Shown in pieces: positions 25,454-33,902 of a DNA stretch of 64,000 bases. Under the pieces are notes generated by a model. The model made no database searches, was not told where the DNA came from, and saw only the letters and a program-made list of their open reading frames with translations. A program made the position numbers and the translations under genes. The first letter of the stretch is position 1; each line of letters starts with the position of its first letter. Origin of the DNA: an uncultured Pseudomonadales bacterium (GTDB lineage: Bacteria; Pseudomonadota; Gammaproteobacteria; Pseudomonadales; Azotimanducaceae). The stretch is from positions 4,085,617 to 4,149,616 of the forward strand of contig OX638346.1 in the NCBI GenBank assembly GCA_951813515.1, written 5' to 3'.

Positions 25454-26098
25454 ATGATGACCCGCTCGACCAACGCCCTGACGCGAACTGTGACGCAGGG
25501 AGTGCGCCTCGGGCTCGTGCCCATCGCCATGGCCTTCCTGTTCGGTTGCACGGGCGCCAATGTTGTCGTCGAGACCGTCGTGCCCTCGCCGTTGGTCGAC
25601 CGCTTGCCCGTACGCGTGGGCGTGTTCTTCGACGAATCGCTCAAGGGTTACGTCCATGAGGAAACCCTCGAAGACCACGGCAACTTTCGCATCGAACTCG
25701 GTTCCGTGCAGGTGCCTGTCTTCGAGCGCGTTTTCGATGCGCTGTTCGAGGAGGCCGTGGCGCTCTCGACCATGGAGGCGGGCGATGGGGTCGAAGCGAT
25801 CATCGTGCCGGTTTTCGAAGAGTTGCAGTTCGCCATTCCCGCCCAGACCCGCAGCCAGTTTTTCGAGGTCTGGATCAAGTATCGGATCGATGTCTACGAT
25901 CCGGGCGGCGAACTCCTCGCCCAATGGCCCCTGCCCGCCTATGGCAAGAGCAATGAGCGAAACTTCGGATTCATGGAGGACTCCAAGGGGTCCGGGTTGA
26001 CCGAAGCCTCGGTGCGGGCACTCCGCGACGCCGCCGCACGCCTGTCGTTCTACTTTCCGCGCGTGCCGGAGATCGCGGACCTGGTCGAGGAGGCATGA
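25454..26098 (+). CDS. Cluster lipoprotein
   Basis: 214 residues. Signal ends in a lipobox (IAMAFLFGCTG, Cys near residue 32), so probably an outer-membrane lipoprotein. The mature domain has an alpha/beta pattern with PVRVGVFFDESLKGYVHEE and a later FFEVWIKYRIDVYDPGGELLAQWPL, reminiscent of CsgG/LptE-like or curli-type envelope lipoproteins that assemble on the inner leaflet. The first about 22 codons are the segment duplicated at 24072. No good ribosome site is seen before the tandem ATG ATG. It overlaps the next gene by four bases (ATGA). Confidence 0.7.
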   Translation: MMTRSTNALTRTVTQGVRLGLVPIAMAFLFGCTGANVVVETVVPSPLVDRLPVRVGVFFDESLKGYVHEETLEDHGNFRIELGSVQVPVFERVFDALFEEAVALSTMEAGDGVEAIIVPVFEELQFAIPAQTRSQFFEVWIKYRIDVYDPGGELLAQWPLPAYGKSNERNFGFMEDSKGSGLTEASVRALRDAAARLSFYFPRVPEIADLVEEA

Positions 26099-26823
26099 GA
26101 ATGAGAGATTTGTATCTTCGAGTGGGGCCCTCGCGCGCCGCATGTGCCCGCGCTCCCCTATTGAAGGCGCTCCTGATCGGCGCGATCGGACTATCCGCCA
26201 TGCTGCTCTCGGGCTGCGTGACCGCCACCGTGCAGCAGGTTCGCGAAGCGCACACGGGAATCGGTGAGGATGACCGCGTGGTAGTCCTCGGACGCAGGCA
26301 CAAGAGCCGCAACGAGACCGAAACCGACTTCATCCACTGCGTGAGCGATCAGATCACGAAGAAGAGCGACGGCGTCAAGGTCATGACGGAAAACGAATTC
26401 GTGGACTCGGTATTCCCCTGGTTCGAGCCGCTCACGGCGCCCCTGGACGTAGACGACCTGACCAATGTGATCTCAAGGCCCCTCGTCGCCGAACGCATCG
26501 ATGAGATCGGCGTGCGCTACCTGGTCTGGATCGAAGGCGACACCGTGCGGTCCTCGGAAGCCGGCAGGCTCACCTGCAACATCATCAGCGGCGCGATCCC
26601 GGCCTGTATCGGATTCCTGTCCTGGGACAGTGACTCGAACTACGAAGCCTCGATCTGGGATGTGAAGAGCGGCATCCACGCAGGCAGGGTGAGCGCCGAA
26701 GCCAGCGGGACGAGTTTCGTCCCGGCTGTTGTCGTGCCGATACCGATCATCGCGCAAGTGCGGCAGAGCGCCTGCACCGGCCTGTCGGATCAACTGCGGG
26801 AGTTTCTCGCCAGCGAATCCTGA
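26095..26823 (+). CDS. Cluster lipoprotein, last gene
   Basis: 242 residues. Lipoprotein signal with lipobox AMLLSGCV (Cys near residue 42). The mature part has a regular alpha/beta layout (EDDRVVVLGRRHKSRNETET, then VRYLVWIEGDTV), four Cys (at HCVSD, TCNIIS, ACIGF, SACTG) that could form two periplasmic disulfides, and a hydrophobic FVPAVVVPIPIIAQV segment. ATGA overlap with the previous lipoprotein gene. Unknown family; with the 25454 lipoprotein it may form the outer-membrane side of the machine. Confidence 0.7.
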   Translation: MRMRDLYLRVGPSRAACARAPLLKALLIGAIGLSAMLLSGCVTATVQQVREAHTGIGEDDRVVVLGRRHKSRNETETDFIHCVSDQITKKSDGVKVMTENEFVDSVFPWFEPLTAPLDVDDLTNVISRPLVAERIDEIGVRYLVWIEGDTVRSSEAGRLTCNIISGAIPACIGFLSWDSDSNYEASIWDVKSGIHAGRVSAEASGTSFVPAVVVPIPIIAQVRQSACTGLSDQLREFLASES

Positions 26824-26864
26824 GGCGGGATCAGCGAGCGCCCCAAGCCGGGCCCCGCCGTCAA

Positions 26865-27515
26865 TCATGAAACGTCCGTCGAAGGACCGCGAACCTCCAA
26901 TACTTCGCCGTGGGAACGCTCCGGCTCCACCGCGTACCACCCGGTCAGTTCAGCCCGCAATCCCTTTCTCCTGGCGCAGCAGTCGACCAACTCGTAGAAC
27001 GGCGGACGGCCCGGATCGGCGATAACGACGCGGTTCGCACCGCCACGGATGGCGCGCGCGACCAGGTTGAGCATGGGTTTCACCATCCTGTCCCAGAAGC
27101 AGATGTCGGCGCCGACGATCAGGTTCTCCTCGGCGAGACGCCCGGTGGACAGCTTCTCAAATGGTTTGTGCAGACTCTCGACCTCGACGTCATTCAGCAC
27201 CTCCAGGAGCTTCAGATACGGAAAGACATGCTCATCGGCATCGACACTCGTAACCCGGGCACCGAATGTCTTGGCGCAGTACACGCCCGCCGCGCCCCAA
27301 CCGCAACCGACCTCCATCACCCGGGATCGCGTTTGCGGCGGATGGTGCTGCAGGTAGTCCATCAGGATGAAACTCGACTGCCAGGTCCTGTCGCCATGCA
27401 GCGACGGCGTGTGGGCGCGCTTCAGTCGTTTGACGAAACGATGCTGCGACTGCAACAGGTAGAGCCCGTACGCCTTGTAGATGTGGTCTTCCGGCATTTG
27501 CTCGAGTTTCGGCAT
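26865..27515 (-). CDS. Class I SAM-dependent methyltransferase (METTL/NNMT-like)
   Basis: 216 residues from the ATG at 27515; the frame is open 39 codons upstream but that part runs into the inverted-repeat element and looks non-coding. Motif I is VMEVGCGWGAAGVYC, followed by VTSVDADEHVFPYL (acidic loop) and ADICFWDRMVKPMLNL and VVIADPGRPPF. The pattern recalls METTL21-type lysine methyltransferases and nicotinamide N-methyltransferase. Substrate unknown. Convergent with the vWA cluster, 41 bases away, and separated from sufB by the inverted-repeat region. Confidence 0.8.
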   Translation of the reverse strand: MPKLEQMPEDHIYKAYGLYLLQSQHRFVKRLKRAHTPSLHGDRTWQSSFILMDYLQHHPPQTRSRVMEVGCGWGAAGVYCAKTFGARVTSVDADEHVFPYLKLLEVLNDVEVESLHKPFEKLSTGRLAEENLIVGADICFWDRMVKPMLNLVARAIRGGANRVVIADPGRPPFYELVDCCARRKGLRAELTGWYAVEPERSHGEVLEVRGPSTDVS

Positions 27516-27557
27516 GCTCTCAATTTCGTTCAGACCGACTTTGACTTCGCATCTTAG

Positions 27558-27798
27558 CCCGCATATGTCACCAAGGGCCGCGATGATCGCGCAGGATTTT
27601 GCCCGCGTGGGCGTGCTCGCGAGCGGAAGCATAGCCGCCGCTTATGGTGCAGCGAGCATGTGCGCCCACGCGGGCAAAAGACAAGCGAGGGCGCGGCAGC
27701 GCAGTCTGTTTCCGGCGCGAACGTCGAGAATGGAACGCACCTCATTGAAATGCAATCACCTTTGTTGATTCGACAAGCGCCTTGGTGACATATGCGGG
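27558..27798. repeat. Nested inverted-repeat element, about 241 bp
   Basis: Outer arms are a perfect 19-base inverted repeat, CCCGCATATGTCACCAAGG (27558-27576) with its complement at 27780-27798. Inside is a second perfect 17-base pair, TTTTGCCCGCGTGGGCG (27597-27613) and CGCCCACGCGGGCAAAA (27663-27679), that extends imperfectly toward a short loop. The whole 27516-27885 gap has no convincing gene. It could be a MITE-like element, a structured RNA or a protein-binding cruciform. A 14-base match to the start of the left arm region (TCACCAAGGGCCGC) recurs at about 33950. Confidence 0.7.
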
Positions 27799-27849
27799 TT
27801 AGTGCCCCACGAAGACGAATTGCATCCCCCAAGCAAGGGAACCAAATAC

Positions 27850-27886
27850 CAAGCGATTTAGTCAGGATTTGTCTATAATCGCCCCA
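27850..27886 (+). promoter_or_regulatory. suf operon promoter, predicted leaderless
   Basis: A perfect TATAAT at 27874-27879 lies only six bases before the sufB ATG at 27886, so transcription should start at or beside the A of ATG. No Shine-Dalgarno is present. The -35 region (AAGCGA at 17-base spacing) is poor, as at activator-dependent promoters; TTAGTCAGGAT just upstream is a weak partial match to an IscR-type half-site. Confidence 0.55.
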
Positions 27887-29343
27887 TGGCAGAGGGCAAC
27901 GACACTCTTCAAGAGCGCCTGTCGAGCGAATACAGCGCCGGCTTTGTCACCGACATCGAATCGGAAACGCTGCCGCCGGGCCTCGACGAAGACACCGTTC
28001 GTCATATCTCGGCGAAAAAGGAAGAGCCCCGGTGGATGACCGACTGGCGGCTGCAGGCGTATCGTCGCTGGCGCACCATGCATCCGCCACGGTGGGCACA
28101 CGTGCAATTCCCGCCCATAGATTTCCAGGCGATCTCATACTTCTCCGCGCCCAAGGGCGACAGGCCGAAATCCCTGGAAGAGGTGGACCCGGAGATCCTC
28201 AGCACCTACGAGAAGCTCGGCATACCCCTGCACGAGCAGGAAGCCCTCGCCGGCGTGGAGCGGCCAAGGGTGGCGGTGGACGCCGTATTTGACAGTGTTT
28301 CCGTCGCTACGACCTTCAGGGAGACCCTGCGCGAGGCCGGCGTGGTGTTCTGCTCCATCGCGGACGCCGTGCGCGAATATCCCGAACTCGTGCGCAAGTA
28401 TCTCGGCAGCGTCGTGCCCCGGGCCGACAACTTCTACGCAGCGCTGAACTCCGCCGTCTTCAGCGACGGGTCATTCGTCTACATACCGAAACACACCCGC
28501 TGTCCGATGGAACTGTCCACCTATTTCCGCATCAACGCGCAGAACACGGGACAGTTCGAGCGCACGCTGATCATCGCCGACGAGGGCGCGTACGTGAGCT
28601 ACCTGGAGGGCTGCACGGCGCCCATGAGGGACGAGAACCAACTGCATGCCGCGGTGGTGGAACTGGTCGCCCTGGACGACGCCGAGATCAAGTACTCCAC
28701 GGTGCAGAACTGGTTTCCCGGCGATGCCGAGGGCCGGGGTGGCATCTACAACTTCGTCACCAAGCGCGGCGCGTGTCTCGGCGCGCGCTCGAAGATCAGT
28801 TGGACGCAGGTCGAGACCGGATCCGCCATCACGTGGAAATACCCGAGCGTCGTGCTGCGCGGCGACGGCTCGACCGGAGAGTTCTACTCGGTCGCCCTTA
28901 CCAACAATCGTCAACAGGCGGACACCGGCACGAAAATGCTGCACATCGGGCGCAACACGAAGAGCACGATCATCTCCAAGGGGATCAGCGCCGGCCAAAG
29001 CCAGAACTCCTATCGCGGACGCGTCCGAATGAACCCGGCGGCCACCGGCGCCCGCAACTACACGCAGTGCGATTCGCTGCTGATCGGAGACCGCTGCGGG
29101 GCGCACACCTTCCCCTTCATCGAGAGCCGCATTCCCAGCGCCATCGTCGAACACGAGGCGACGACGTCCAAGGTCAACGAAGACCAGCTCTTCCTCTGCC
29201 AGCAGCGCGGCATCGACCCGGAAAAGGCCATTTCGATGATCGTCAACGGCTTCTGCAAGGAAGTCTTCCGGCAACTGCCGATGGAATTTGCGGTGGAAGC
29301 GGGCAAGCTCCTCGAAGTGAGCCTCGAAGGCGCCGTCGGTTAG
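27886..29343 (+). CDS. sufB: Fe-S scaffold complex subunit SufB
   Basis: 485 residues, typical SufB length. Contains the subfamily stretches FSAPKGDRPKSLEEVDPEIL, YEKLGIPLHEQEALAGV, YIPKHTRCPMELSTYFRIN, the IIADEGAYVSYLEGCTAP loop and RCGAHTFPF near the C-terminus. SufB takes persulfide sulfur from SufS-SufE and builds clusters with SufC and SufD in the cytosol. First gene of sufBCDSATE; no sufR or iscR gene is adjacent. Start is fixed by the promoter only six bases upstream, which leaves no room for a leader. Confidence 0.97.
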   Translation: MAEGNDTLQERLSSEYSAGFVTDIESETLPPGLDEDTVRHISAKKEEPRWMTDWRLQAYRRWRTMHPPRWAHVQFPPIDFQAISYFSAPKGDRPKSLEEVDPEILSTYEKLGIPLHEQEALAGVERPRVAVDAVFDSVSVATTFRETLREAGVVFCSIADAVREYPELVRKYLGSVVPRADNFYAALNSAVFSDGSFVYIPKHTRCPMELSTYFRINAQNTGQFERTLIIADEGAYVSYLEGCTAPMRDENQLHAAVVELVALDDAEIKYSTVQNWFPGDAEGRGGIYNFVTKRGACLGARSKISWTQVETGSAITWKYPSVVLRGDGSTGEFYSVALTNNRQQADTGTKMLHIGRNTKSTIISKGISAGQSQNSYRGRVRMNPAATGARNYTQCDSLLIGDRCGAHTFPFIESRIPSAIVEHEATTSKVNEDQLFLCQQRGIDPEKAISMIVNGFCKEVFRQLPMEFAVEAGKLLEVSLEGAVG

Positions 29344-29373
29344 CCCCAGGGCATCCACGACGGGAACGGGACG

Positions 29374-30123
29374 ATGCTGGAAATCACAGACCTGCACGCA
29401 CGGGCGGCTGGCAAGCCGATCCTGAAGGGCATCGATCTCGTCGTCCGGCCCGGCGAGGTGCACGCCATCATGGGCCCCAACGGTTCGGGCAAGAGCACGC
29501 TCGCCAATGCCCTGGCCGGTCGGCCCGATGTCGAGGTCACCGCCGGCGACATGCGCCTCGTAGGCACCAGCCTGATCGGGTTGGCGCCGGAGGAGCGCGC
29601 CCATCTCGGCCTGTTCCTCGCCTTCCAGTACCCGGTGGAGATCCCCGGCGTCAGCAACATGGAGTTCCTGAAGGCCGCCGTGGACAGCCACAATAAAGCG
29701 CTTGAGCGCGACGAGTTATCTGCCGCGTCGTTCGTGGCGCTGGTACGGGAAGCCGCATCGCGACTGCATCTCGCGCCGGAGTTTCTGCGGCGCGGCGTCA
29801 ACGCCGGGTTTTCCGGCGGCGAGAAGAAACGCAACGAGATACTGCAGATGCTGCTGCTCGAGCCCAGACTCGCGGTGCTCGACGAGACCGACTCTGGTCT
29901 CGATATCGACGCGCTGCGCACCGTTGCAAGCGGCGTCAACGCATTCGCCTCGGAGGCGAACGCAGTGCTCCTTATCACGCACTACCAGCGCCTGCTCGAC
30001 CATATCACCCCCGACTTCGTGCACGTCCTGCTCGACGGCAGGATCGCGCGGACCGGCGACAAGTCCCTTGCCCACGCGCTGGAAGCCGACGGCTATGCGC
30101 GTCTCGCGGAGTCCGGCACATGA
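29374..30123 (+). CDS. sufC: Fe-S assembly ATPase SufC
   Basis: 249 residues, ABC-type ATPase. Walker A GPNGSGKST at 34-42, Q-loop region AFQYPVEIPGV, FSGGEKKRNEI signature and LAVLDETDSGLDIDAL Walker B with the SufC-specific DETDSGLD. SufC dimerises on SufB-SufD and powers the rearrangement that exposes the cluster site. It lies 30 bases after sufB and overlaps sufD by four bases (ATGA), keeping the subunits stoichiometric. Confidence 0.97.
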   Translation: MLEITDLHARAAGKPILKGIDLVVRPGEVHAIMGPNGSGKSTLANALAGRPDVEVTAGDMRLVGTSLIGLAPEERAHLGLFLAFQYPVEIPGVSNMEFLKAAVDSHNKALERDELSAASFVALVREAASRLHLAPEFLRRGVNAGFSGGEKKRNEILQMLLLEPRLAVLDETDSGLDIDALRTVASGVNAFASEANAVLLITHYQRLLDHITPDFVHVLLDGRIARTGDKSLAHALEADGYARLAESGT

Positions 30124-31286
30124 CCGCCGCGGAACTGTTCCATGCGCGTGTCCTGGAGGACGGCCGACAGCTCCGGAACCGGCCGCTCTATGCCCCGTGG
30201 CTGGACCGCGGACCGAGTCTTGCGGCGCTTGAGGACGTGCCCCTGCCCGAGCCGAGGTCGTACACCTGGGAATACTCCAATCCCAACCCTTGGTACGAAC
30301 GAAACGCATCGGGTTCGGACCACGACGGGTCCACCGAAGGCATCGCCGCGTCGAGGGGTGTCGAGGTCTCGGACTTCGATGCGGCGGAGTCCCGGGAACG
30401 CGACGTCATCGATGCCAATCTCAATGCCACCATAGACCGACGCCGCTATCCGCTCGCCTTCGTGAACGATGTCCTGCTGCACCGGGGGGTTGTCATAGAA
30501 GTGCCGGCAGGAGCGAGCGGGGCCGAGATCGAACTCGGCCCGCTCGGCGGCGACTTCGAACGCGTGCTGCTCGTCGTCGGCGACGGGGCCGAAGCGACGC
30601 TTCTCGAGCGCCCCGCTTCGCCCGCCCATCGCATCGTCGAATGTCTCGTCGGCGCCGATGCCAGCCTGCGCCACACGCGCCTGCAGAGCGCGACGGATTC
30701 GCTCGAATACCACCTGGTGTCGAGCCGCGTGAGTGCGGGGGCGCGCTATCGCTTCGCGCAGTACGCGCAAGGATCCACGATGCGTCGCAACGATATCCAC
30801 ATCGAAGCGGCCGGCGACGGCGCGGACATAGAAATTCACGGCGCCTGGCACCTGTCGGGCCGCCAGCATCTCGACACGCAGATCAACGTGCACCACAGCG
30901 CGGGCGGGGGCACCAGCCGCCAGACCGTGCGCGGCGTGGTGGATGACCGCGCCAAGGCGGTATTCAACGGCCGCATTCACATCGCCCCGGGCGCCCAGCG
31001 CACCGACGCGGCGCTTTCCGCGAAGCACATGCTGCTCGCGCCCGCCGCCCAGGCCTATGCCAAGCCAGAGCTCGAGATCTACGCCAACGACGTGAAATGC
31101 GCCCACGGCGCCACGATGGGCGAAATCGACAGCGATGCCCTCTTCTACCTGCGCTCTCGCGGCATAGGCGAAGCCATCGCGCGCGATCTCCTGGTCGCCG
31201 GTTTCCTGGAAGAAGCGCTGGGAGACCTCCACCCCGGCGAAGCGCGCGCATTGCTGAATGTCCAGGCCCGAGAGCGTTTGGCGTGA
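30120..31286 (+). CDS. sufD: Fe-S scaffold complex subunit SufD
   Basis: 388 residues, shorter relative of SufB. The N-terminal segment RNRPLYAPWLDRGPSLAAL is variable. The C-terminal beta-helix is conserved: QHLDTQINVHHSAGGGTSRQ, FNGRIHIAPGAQRTDA, HMLLAPAAQAYAKPELEIYANDVKCAHGATMGEID. The last stretch, with Cys and His in VKCAHGA, is near the iron entry site at the SufB-SufD interface. Overlaps sufC at the start and sufS at the end. Confidence 0.95.
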   Translation: MTAAELFHARVLEDGRQLRNRPLYAPWLDRGPSLAALEDVPLPEPRSYTWEYSNPNPWYERNASGSDHDGSTEGIAASRGVEVSDFDAAESRERDVIDANLNATIDRRRYPLAFVNDVLLHRGVVIEVPAGASGAEIELGPLGGDFERVLLVVGDGAEATLLERPASPAHRIVECLVGADASLRHTRLQSATDSLEYHLVSSRVSAGARYRFAQYAQGSTMRRNDIHIEAAGDGADIEIHGAWHLSGRQHLDTQINVHHSAGGGTSRQTVRGVVDDRAKAVFNGRIHIAPGAQRTDAALSAKHMLLAPAAQAYAKPELEIYANDVKCAHGATMGEIDSDALFYLRSRGIGEAIARDLLVAGFLEEALGDLHPGEARALLNVQARERLA

Positions 31287-31291
31287 GCACG

Positions 31292-32497
31292 ATGACCTTC
31301 GACGCCGAAGCCGCGGCACGCGACTTCCCGCTCATCGAGGGGGGGAAGAACGTCTACCTGGACAACGCGGCCACCACGCAGAAACCGGCGGTGGTCCTCG
31401 ACGCCGTACGCCGGTACTACGAGACAACCAATGCCAACGTGCACCGCGCCGCGCACGCGTTGAGCGATGCCGCGACGCAGGCGTTCGAGTCCGCGCGCGC
31501 GGACGTCGCCCGGTGGATCAATGCGAATTCGACCGCCGAGGTCGTCTGGACGAGGGGCACGACCGAAGGCATCAACCTCGTCGCCCATTCCTATGGCGGC
31601 TCCGTCCTCGGGCCTGGCGACCGCGTGTTGATCACCGAACTCGAACACCACTCCAACATCGTCCCCTGGCAAATCGTCTGCGCGCAGACCGGCGCGGACC
31701 TGGCTGCGGCGAAGGTCACCGCGGATGGACGCATCGACATCGACGATTTCGAGGCAAAGCTCGATGGCGCGACCAAGATCGTCGCATTCGGGCATGTATC
31801 GAATGCCCTCGGTACGGTAAATCCCGTCCGCGACCTCGTCGCCCGCGCCCGGGCGGCGGGGGCCGTGACCGTCGTCGATGGCGCCCAGGCGATGGCGCAC
31901 TTTCACGTCGACGTGCAGGACTTCGACTGCGACTTCTACGCTTTCTCCGGTCACAAGATGTACGCGCCCACGGGAATCGGGGCGCTGTACGGTCGCGAAA
32001 CGCTGCTTGAAGCCATGCCGCCCTGGCAGGCCGGTGGCGAAATGATCGAAGAAGTGACCATCGAGGCGACCACGTACGCCCGGCTGCCGTTCAAGTTCGA
32101 AGCCGGCACGCCGAACATCGCGGGCGCGATCGGTCTCGGGGCAGCCGTCGGCTATCTCGAAGGGATCGACACCGAGGAACTCGCGGCCCACGAAGACCAC
32201 TTGCTGCGGACCGCCACATCGCGCCTGAGCCAGGTCGAAGGCGTTCGCATCCTGGGCACAGCCCCCGACAAGGGACCCGTGCTGTCGTTTTTGATGCAAG
32301 GCGCCCACCCGCACGATGTCGGAACCCTGCTCGACCAGCAGGGCATCGCCGTGCGCACGGGCCACCACTGCGCGATGCCGCTGATGCGACGCCTGGGAGT
32401 CCCCGGCACAGTCCGGGCGTCCTTTGCCCTGTATAATTCGCTGACCGACGTCGAGCGACTGATTGCCGGCGTCCACAAGACGAGGTCCTTCCTATGA
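31292..32497 (+). CDS. sufS: Cysteine desulfurase SufS
   Basis: 401 residues from ATG 31292; an in-frame GTG at 31283 would overlap the sufD stop (GTGA) and is an equally plausible start. PLP-dependent group II desulfurase: VYLDNAATTQKP, TELEHHSNIVPWQ, the PLP lysine in SGHKMYAPTGIG, and the catalytic Cys in RTGHHCAMPLM. It moves sulfur from L-cysteine to the partner SufE (33486-33902), encoded in the same operon. ATGA overlap with sufA. Confidence 0.97.
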   Translation: MTFDAEAAARDFPLIEGGKNVYLDNAATTQKPAVVLDAVRRYYETTNANVHRAAHALSDAATQAFESARADVARWINANSTAEVVWTRGTTEGINLVAHSYGGSVLGPGDRVLITELEHHSNIVPWQIVCAQTGADLAAAKVTADGRIDIDDFEAKLDGATKIVAFGHVSNALGTVNPVRDLVARARAAGAVTVVDGAQAMAHFHVDVQDFDCDFYAFSGHKMYAPTGIGALYGRETLLEAMPPWQAGGEMIEEVTIEATTYARLPFKFEAGTPNIAGAIGLGAAVGYLEGIDTEELAAHEDHLLRTATSRLSQVEGVRILGTAPDKGPVLSFLMQGAHPHDVGTLLDQQGIAVRTGHHCAMPLMRRLGVPGTVRASFALYNSLTDVERLIAGVHKTRSFL

Positions 32498-32904
32498 CGG
32501 ACACCGCAACAACCGCAATGCAAACGACCACAATGCAAACGACCGGAATGCAAAAAAGCTTCGATCCGGAGAGCATCACGATCACGCCGGGGGCCCTGGC
32601 GCACGTGAAGCGGCAACTTCGCGGCCAGGACGCCACCGTGCTGGTCCTCGGCATCAGGGAAAGCGGATGCAACGGATACATGTATGAACTCGACTACGCG
32701 CGCGGTGATCTGGCCGACGGTCGATCGTTTCGTTTCGCCGACGGCGTCAGCGTGTTCGTCGAGGAGGAGAACTGGCCCTTCGTGCGCGGCACGGAAATCG
32801 ACTACGAAACCGAGGGGCTGAACTCGATGCTCACGTTCAACAATCCGAACGCCGACGCCAAGTGCGGCTGCGGCGAGAGTTTCTCTATCGCGTCGTCCGA
32901 CTGA
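32494..32904 (+). CDS. sufA: A-type Fe-S carrier SufA
   Basis: 136 residues. HesB/IscA fold with its three cluster Cys: ESGCNGYMYELDY and KCGCGESF at the C-terminus. It carries clusters from SufBCD to target proteins. Oddity: about 22 extra residues at the front built from a repeated codon block (MQTT.MQTT.MQK) with three in-frame ATGs. The domain itself begins at SFDPESITITPGAL, so a start at one of the inner ATGs (about 32512-32548) is possible. ATGA overlap with sufS favours the first. Confidence 0.93.
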   Translation: MTDTATTAMQTTTMQTTGMQKSFDPESITITPGALAHVKRQLRGQDATVLVLGIRESGCNGYMYELDYARGDLADGRSFRFADGVSVFVEEENWPFVRGTEIDYETEGLNSMLTFNNPNADAKCGCGESFSIASSD

Positions 32905-32911
32905 GCGCAGC

Positions 32912-33475
32912 ATGCAAAGTCGAATCGTTCCCATCTCGCGCACCGTCGAGGCGCGCCTCGTGCCCACCGGCACGCCCACCACCATCCCGGAAGGTGCGTT
33001 CGTGACGTTGACGCAGACGCTGGGGGGTGCCTACACCGTGGTGTTTGAAGGCAACATGGCGCGCGTCGAGGGCGAGGATGGCGATGCCCTGGGGCTCGAT
33101 CCGGTCGTGTTGGAGTTCGGGCCGCCGGCTGACGGCAAGCCGAGCATGGACCAGGTCCGCCAGGCGCTCGCTTCCGTGTACGATCCGGAAATACCGGTGA
33201 ACATTGTCGAGCTGGGACTGGTGTACCGCTGCGACATCGTCGCCGGCGATGCCGCCTCGCGCTCCCCGTCCAAGGCCCGGGACTACGCCGTGCACATCGA
33301 CCTGACATTGACCGCACCCGGCTGCGGCATGGGGCCGGTACTGGTGGAAGACGTCAAGCGACGAGTCGCCCGGGTGCCGTTCATTTCCGATGTCGTGGTG
33401 CAACTGGTCTTCGATCCCCCCTGGTCGCGCGACATGATGACCGAAGAGGCCCAACTCGCGCTCGGGATCTTCTGA
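32912..33475 (+). CDS. sufT: SufT, MIP18/DUF59 Fe-S maturation protein
   Basis: 187 residues. N-terminal 70 residues are the SufT-specific beta part (RLVPTGTPTTIPEGAFVTLTQTLGGAYTV), then a MIP18/DUF59 domain: QALASVYDPEIPVNIVELGLVY and the signature TLTAPGCGMGPVLVEDVK with the conserved Cys, ending DPPWSRDMMTEEAQLALG. SufT helps deliver clusters under high demand. Placed 7 bases after sufA. Confidence 0.93.
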   Translation: MQSRIVPISRTVEARLVPTGTPTTIPEGAFVTLTQTLGGAYTVVFEGNMARVEGEDGDALGLDPVVLEFGPPADGKPSMDQVRQALASVYDPEIPVNIVELGLVYRCDIVAGDAASRSPSKARDYAVHIDLTLTAPGCGMGPVLVEDVKRRVARVPFISDVVVQLVFDPPWSRDMMTEEAQLALGIF

Positions 33476-33485
33476 CTCCCGCGCG

Positions 33486-33902
33486 ATGACAGACCTCGAC
33501 GAAGTACGCGGCGCCTTCGAGCTTCTCGACGACTGGGAAGACAGGTACCGGTTCATCCTCGATCTCGGCAGGTCAGTACCCGAGCTCGACCCCGAACTGA
33601 AGACCGACGAGCGCCTGGTTCGGGGCTGTCAGAGCCTGGTATGGCTGGTTCCACGCCTCGATGCCGAGACGGGACGCCTGCATCTTACGATCGACAGCGA
33701 CGCGCATATCGTGCGCGGCCTCATCGCCATCGTCCTCGCAGCCTACGACGGCAACGGGCCGGACGAAATCCTCGATTTCGACATCGAGGGGCTGTTCAGC
33801 GAACTCGACCTCTTGCAACACCTGAGCCCGACCCGCGGCAATGGGCTGCGGGCCATGGTCGCGCGTATCCGGTCGGTCGCGGAAAACGCTGCGGCAGTTT
33901 AG
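33486..33902 (+). CDS. sufE: Sulfur-acceptor protein SufE
   Basis: 138 residues. Conserved DDWEDRYRFILDLGRSVPEL at the start, the sulfur-accepting Cys48 in VRGCQSLVWL, and GLIAIVLAAYDG and FDIEGLFSELDLLQHLSPTRGNGLRAMVARI. It accepts persulfide from SufS and passes it to SufB. Last gene of the suf operon; the next 150 bases hold no gene. Confidence 0.95.
   Translation: MTDLDEVRGAFELLDDWEDRYRFILDLGRSVPELDPELKTDERLVRGCQSLVWLVPRLDAETGRLHLTIDSDAHIVRGLIAIVLAAYDGNGPDEILDFDIEGLFSELDLLQHLSPTRGNGLRAMVARIRSVAENAAAV

Noticed and set aside
12087..26823. Zorya-type defence system reading of the channel cluster
   Set aside because: Zorya needs ZorB (OmpA-like), ZorC and a helicase; none are present, and vWA heads replace OmpA.
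27558..27798. Integron attC site
   Set aside because: Long inverted arms are present but the R''/R' core consensus (RYYYAAC/GTTRRRY) is not matched.
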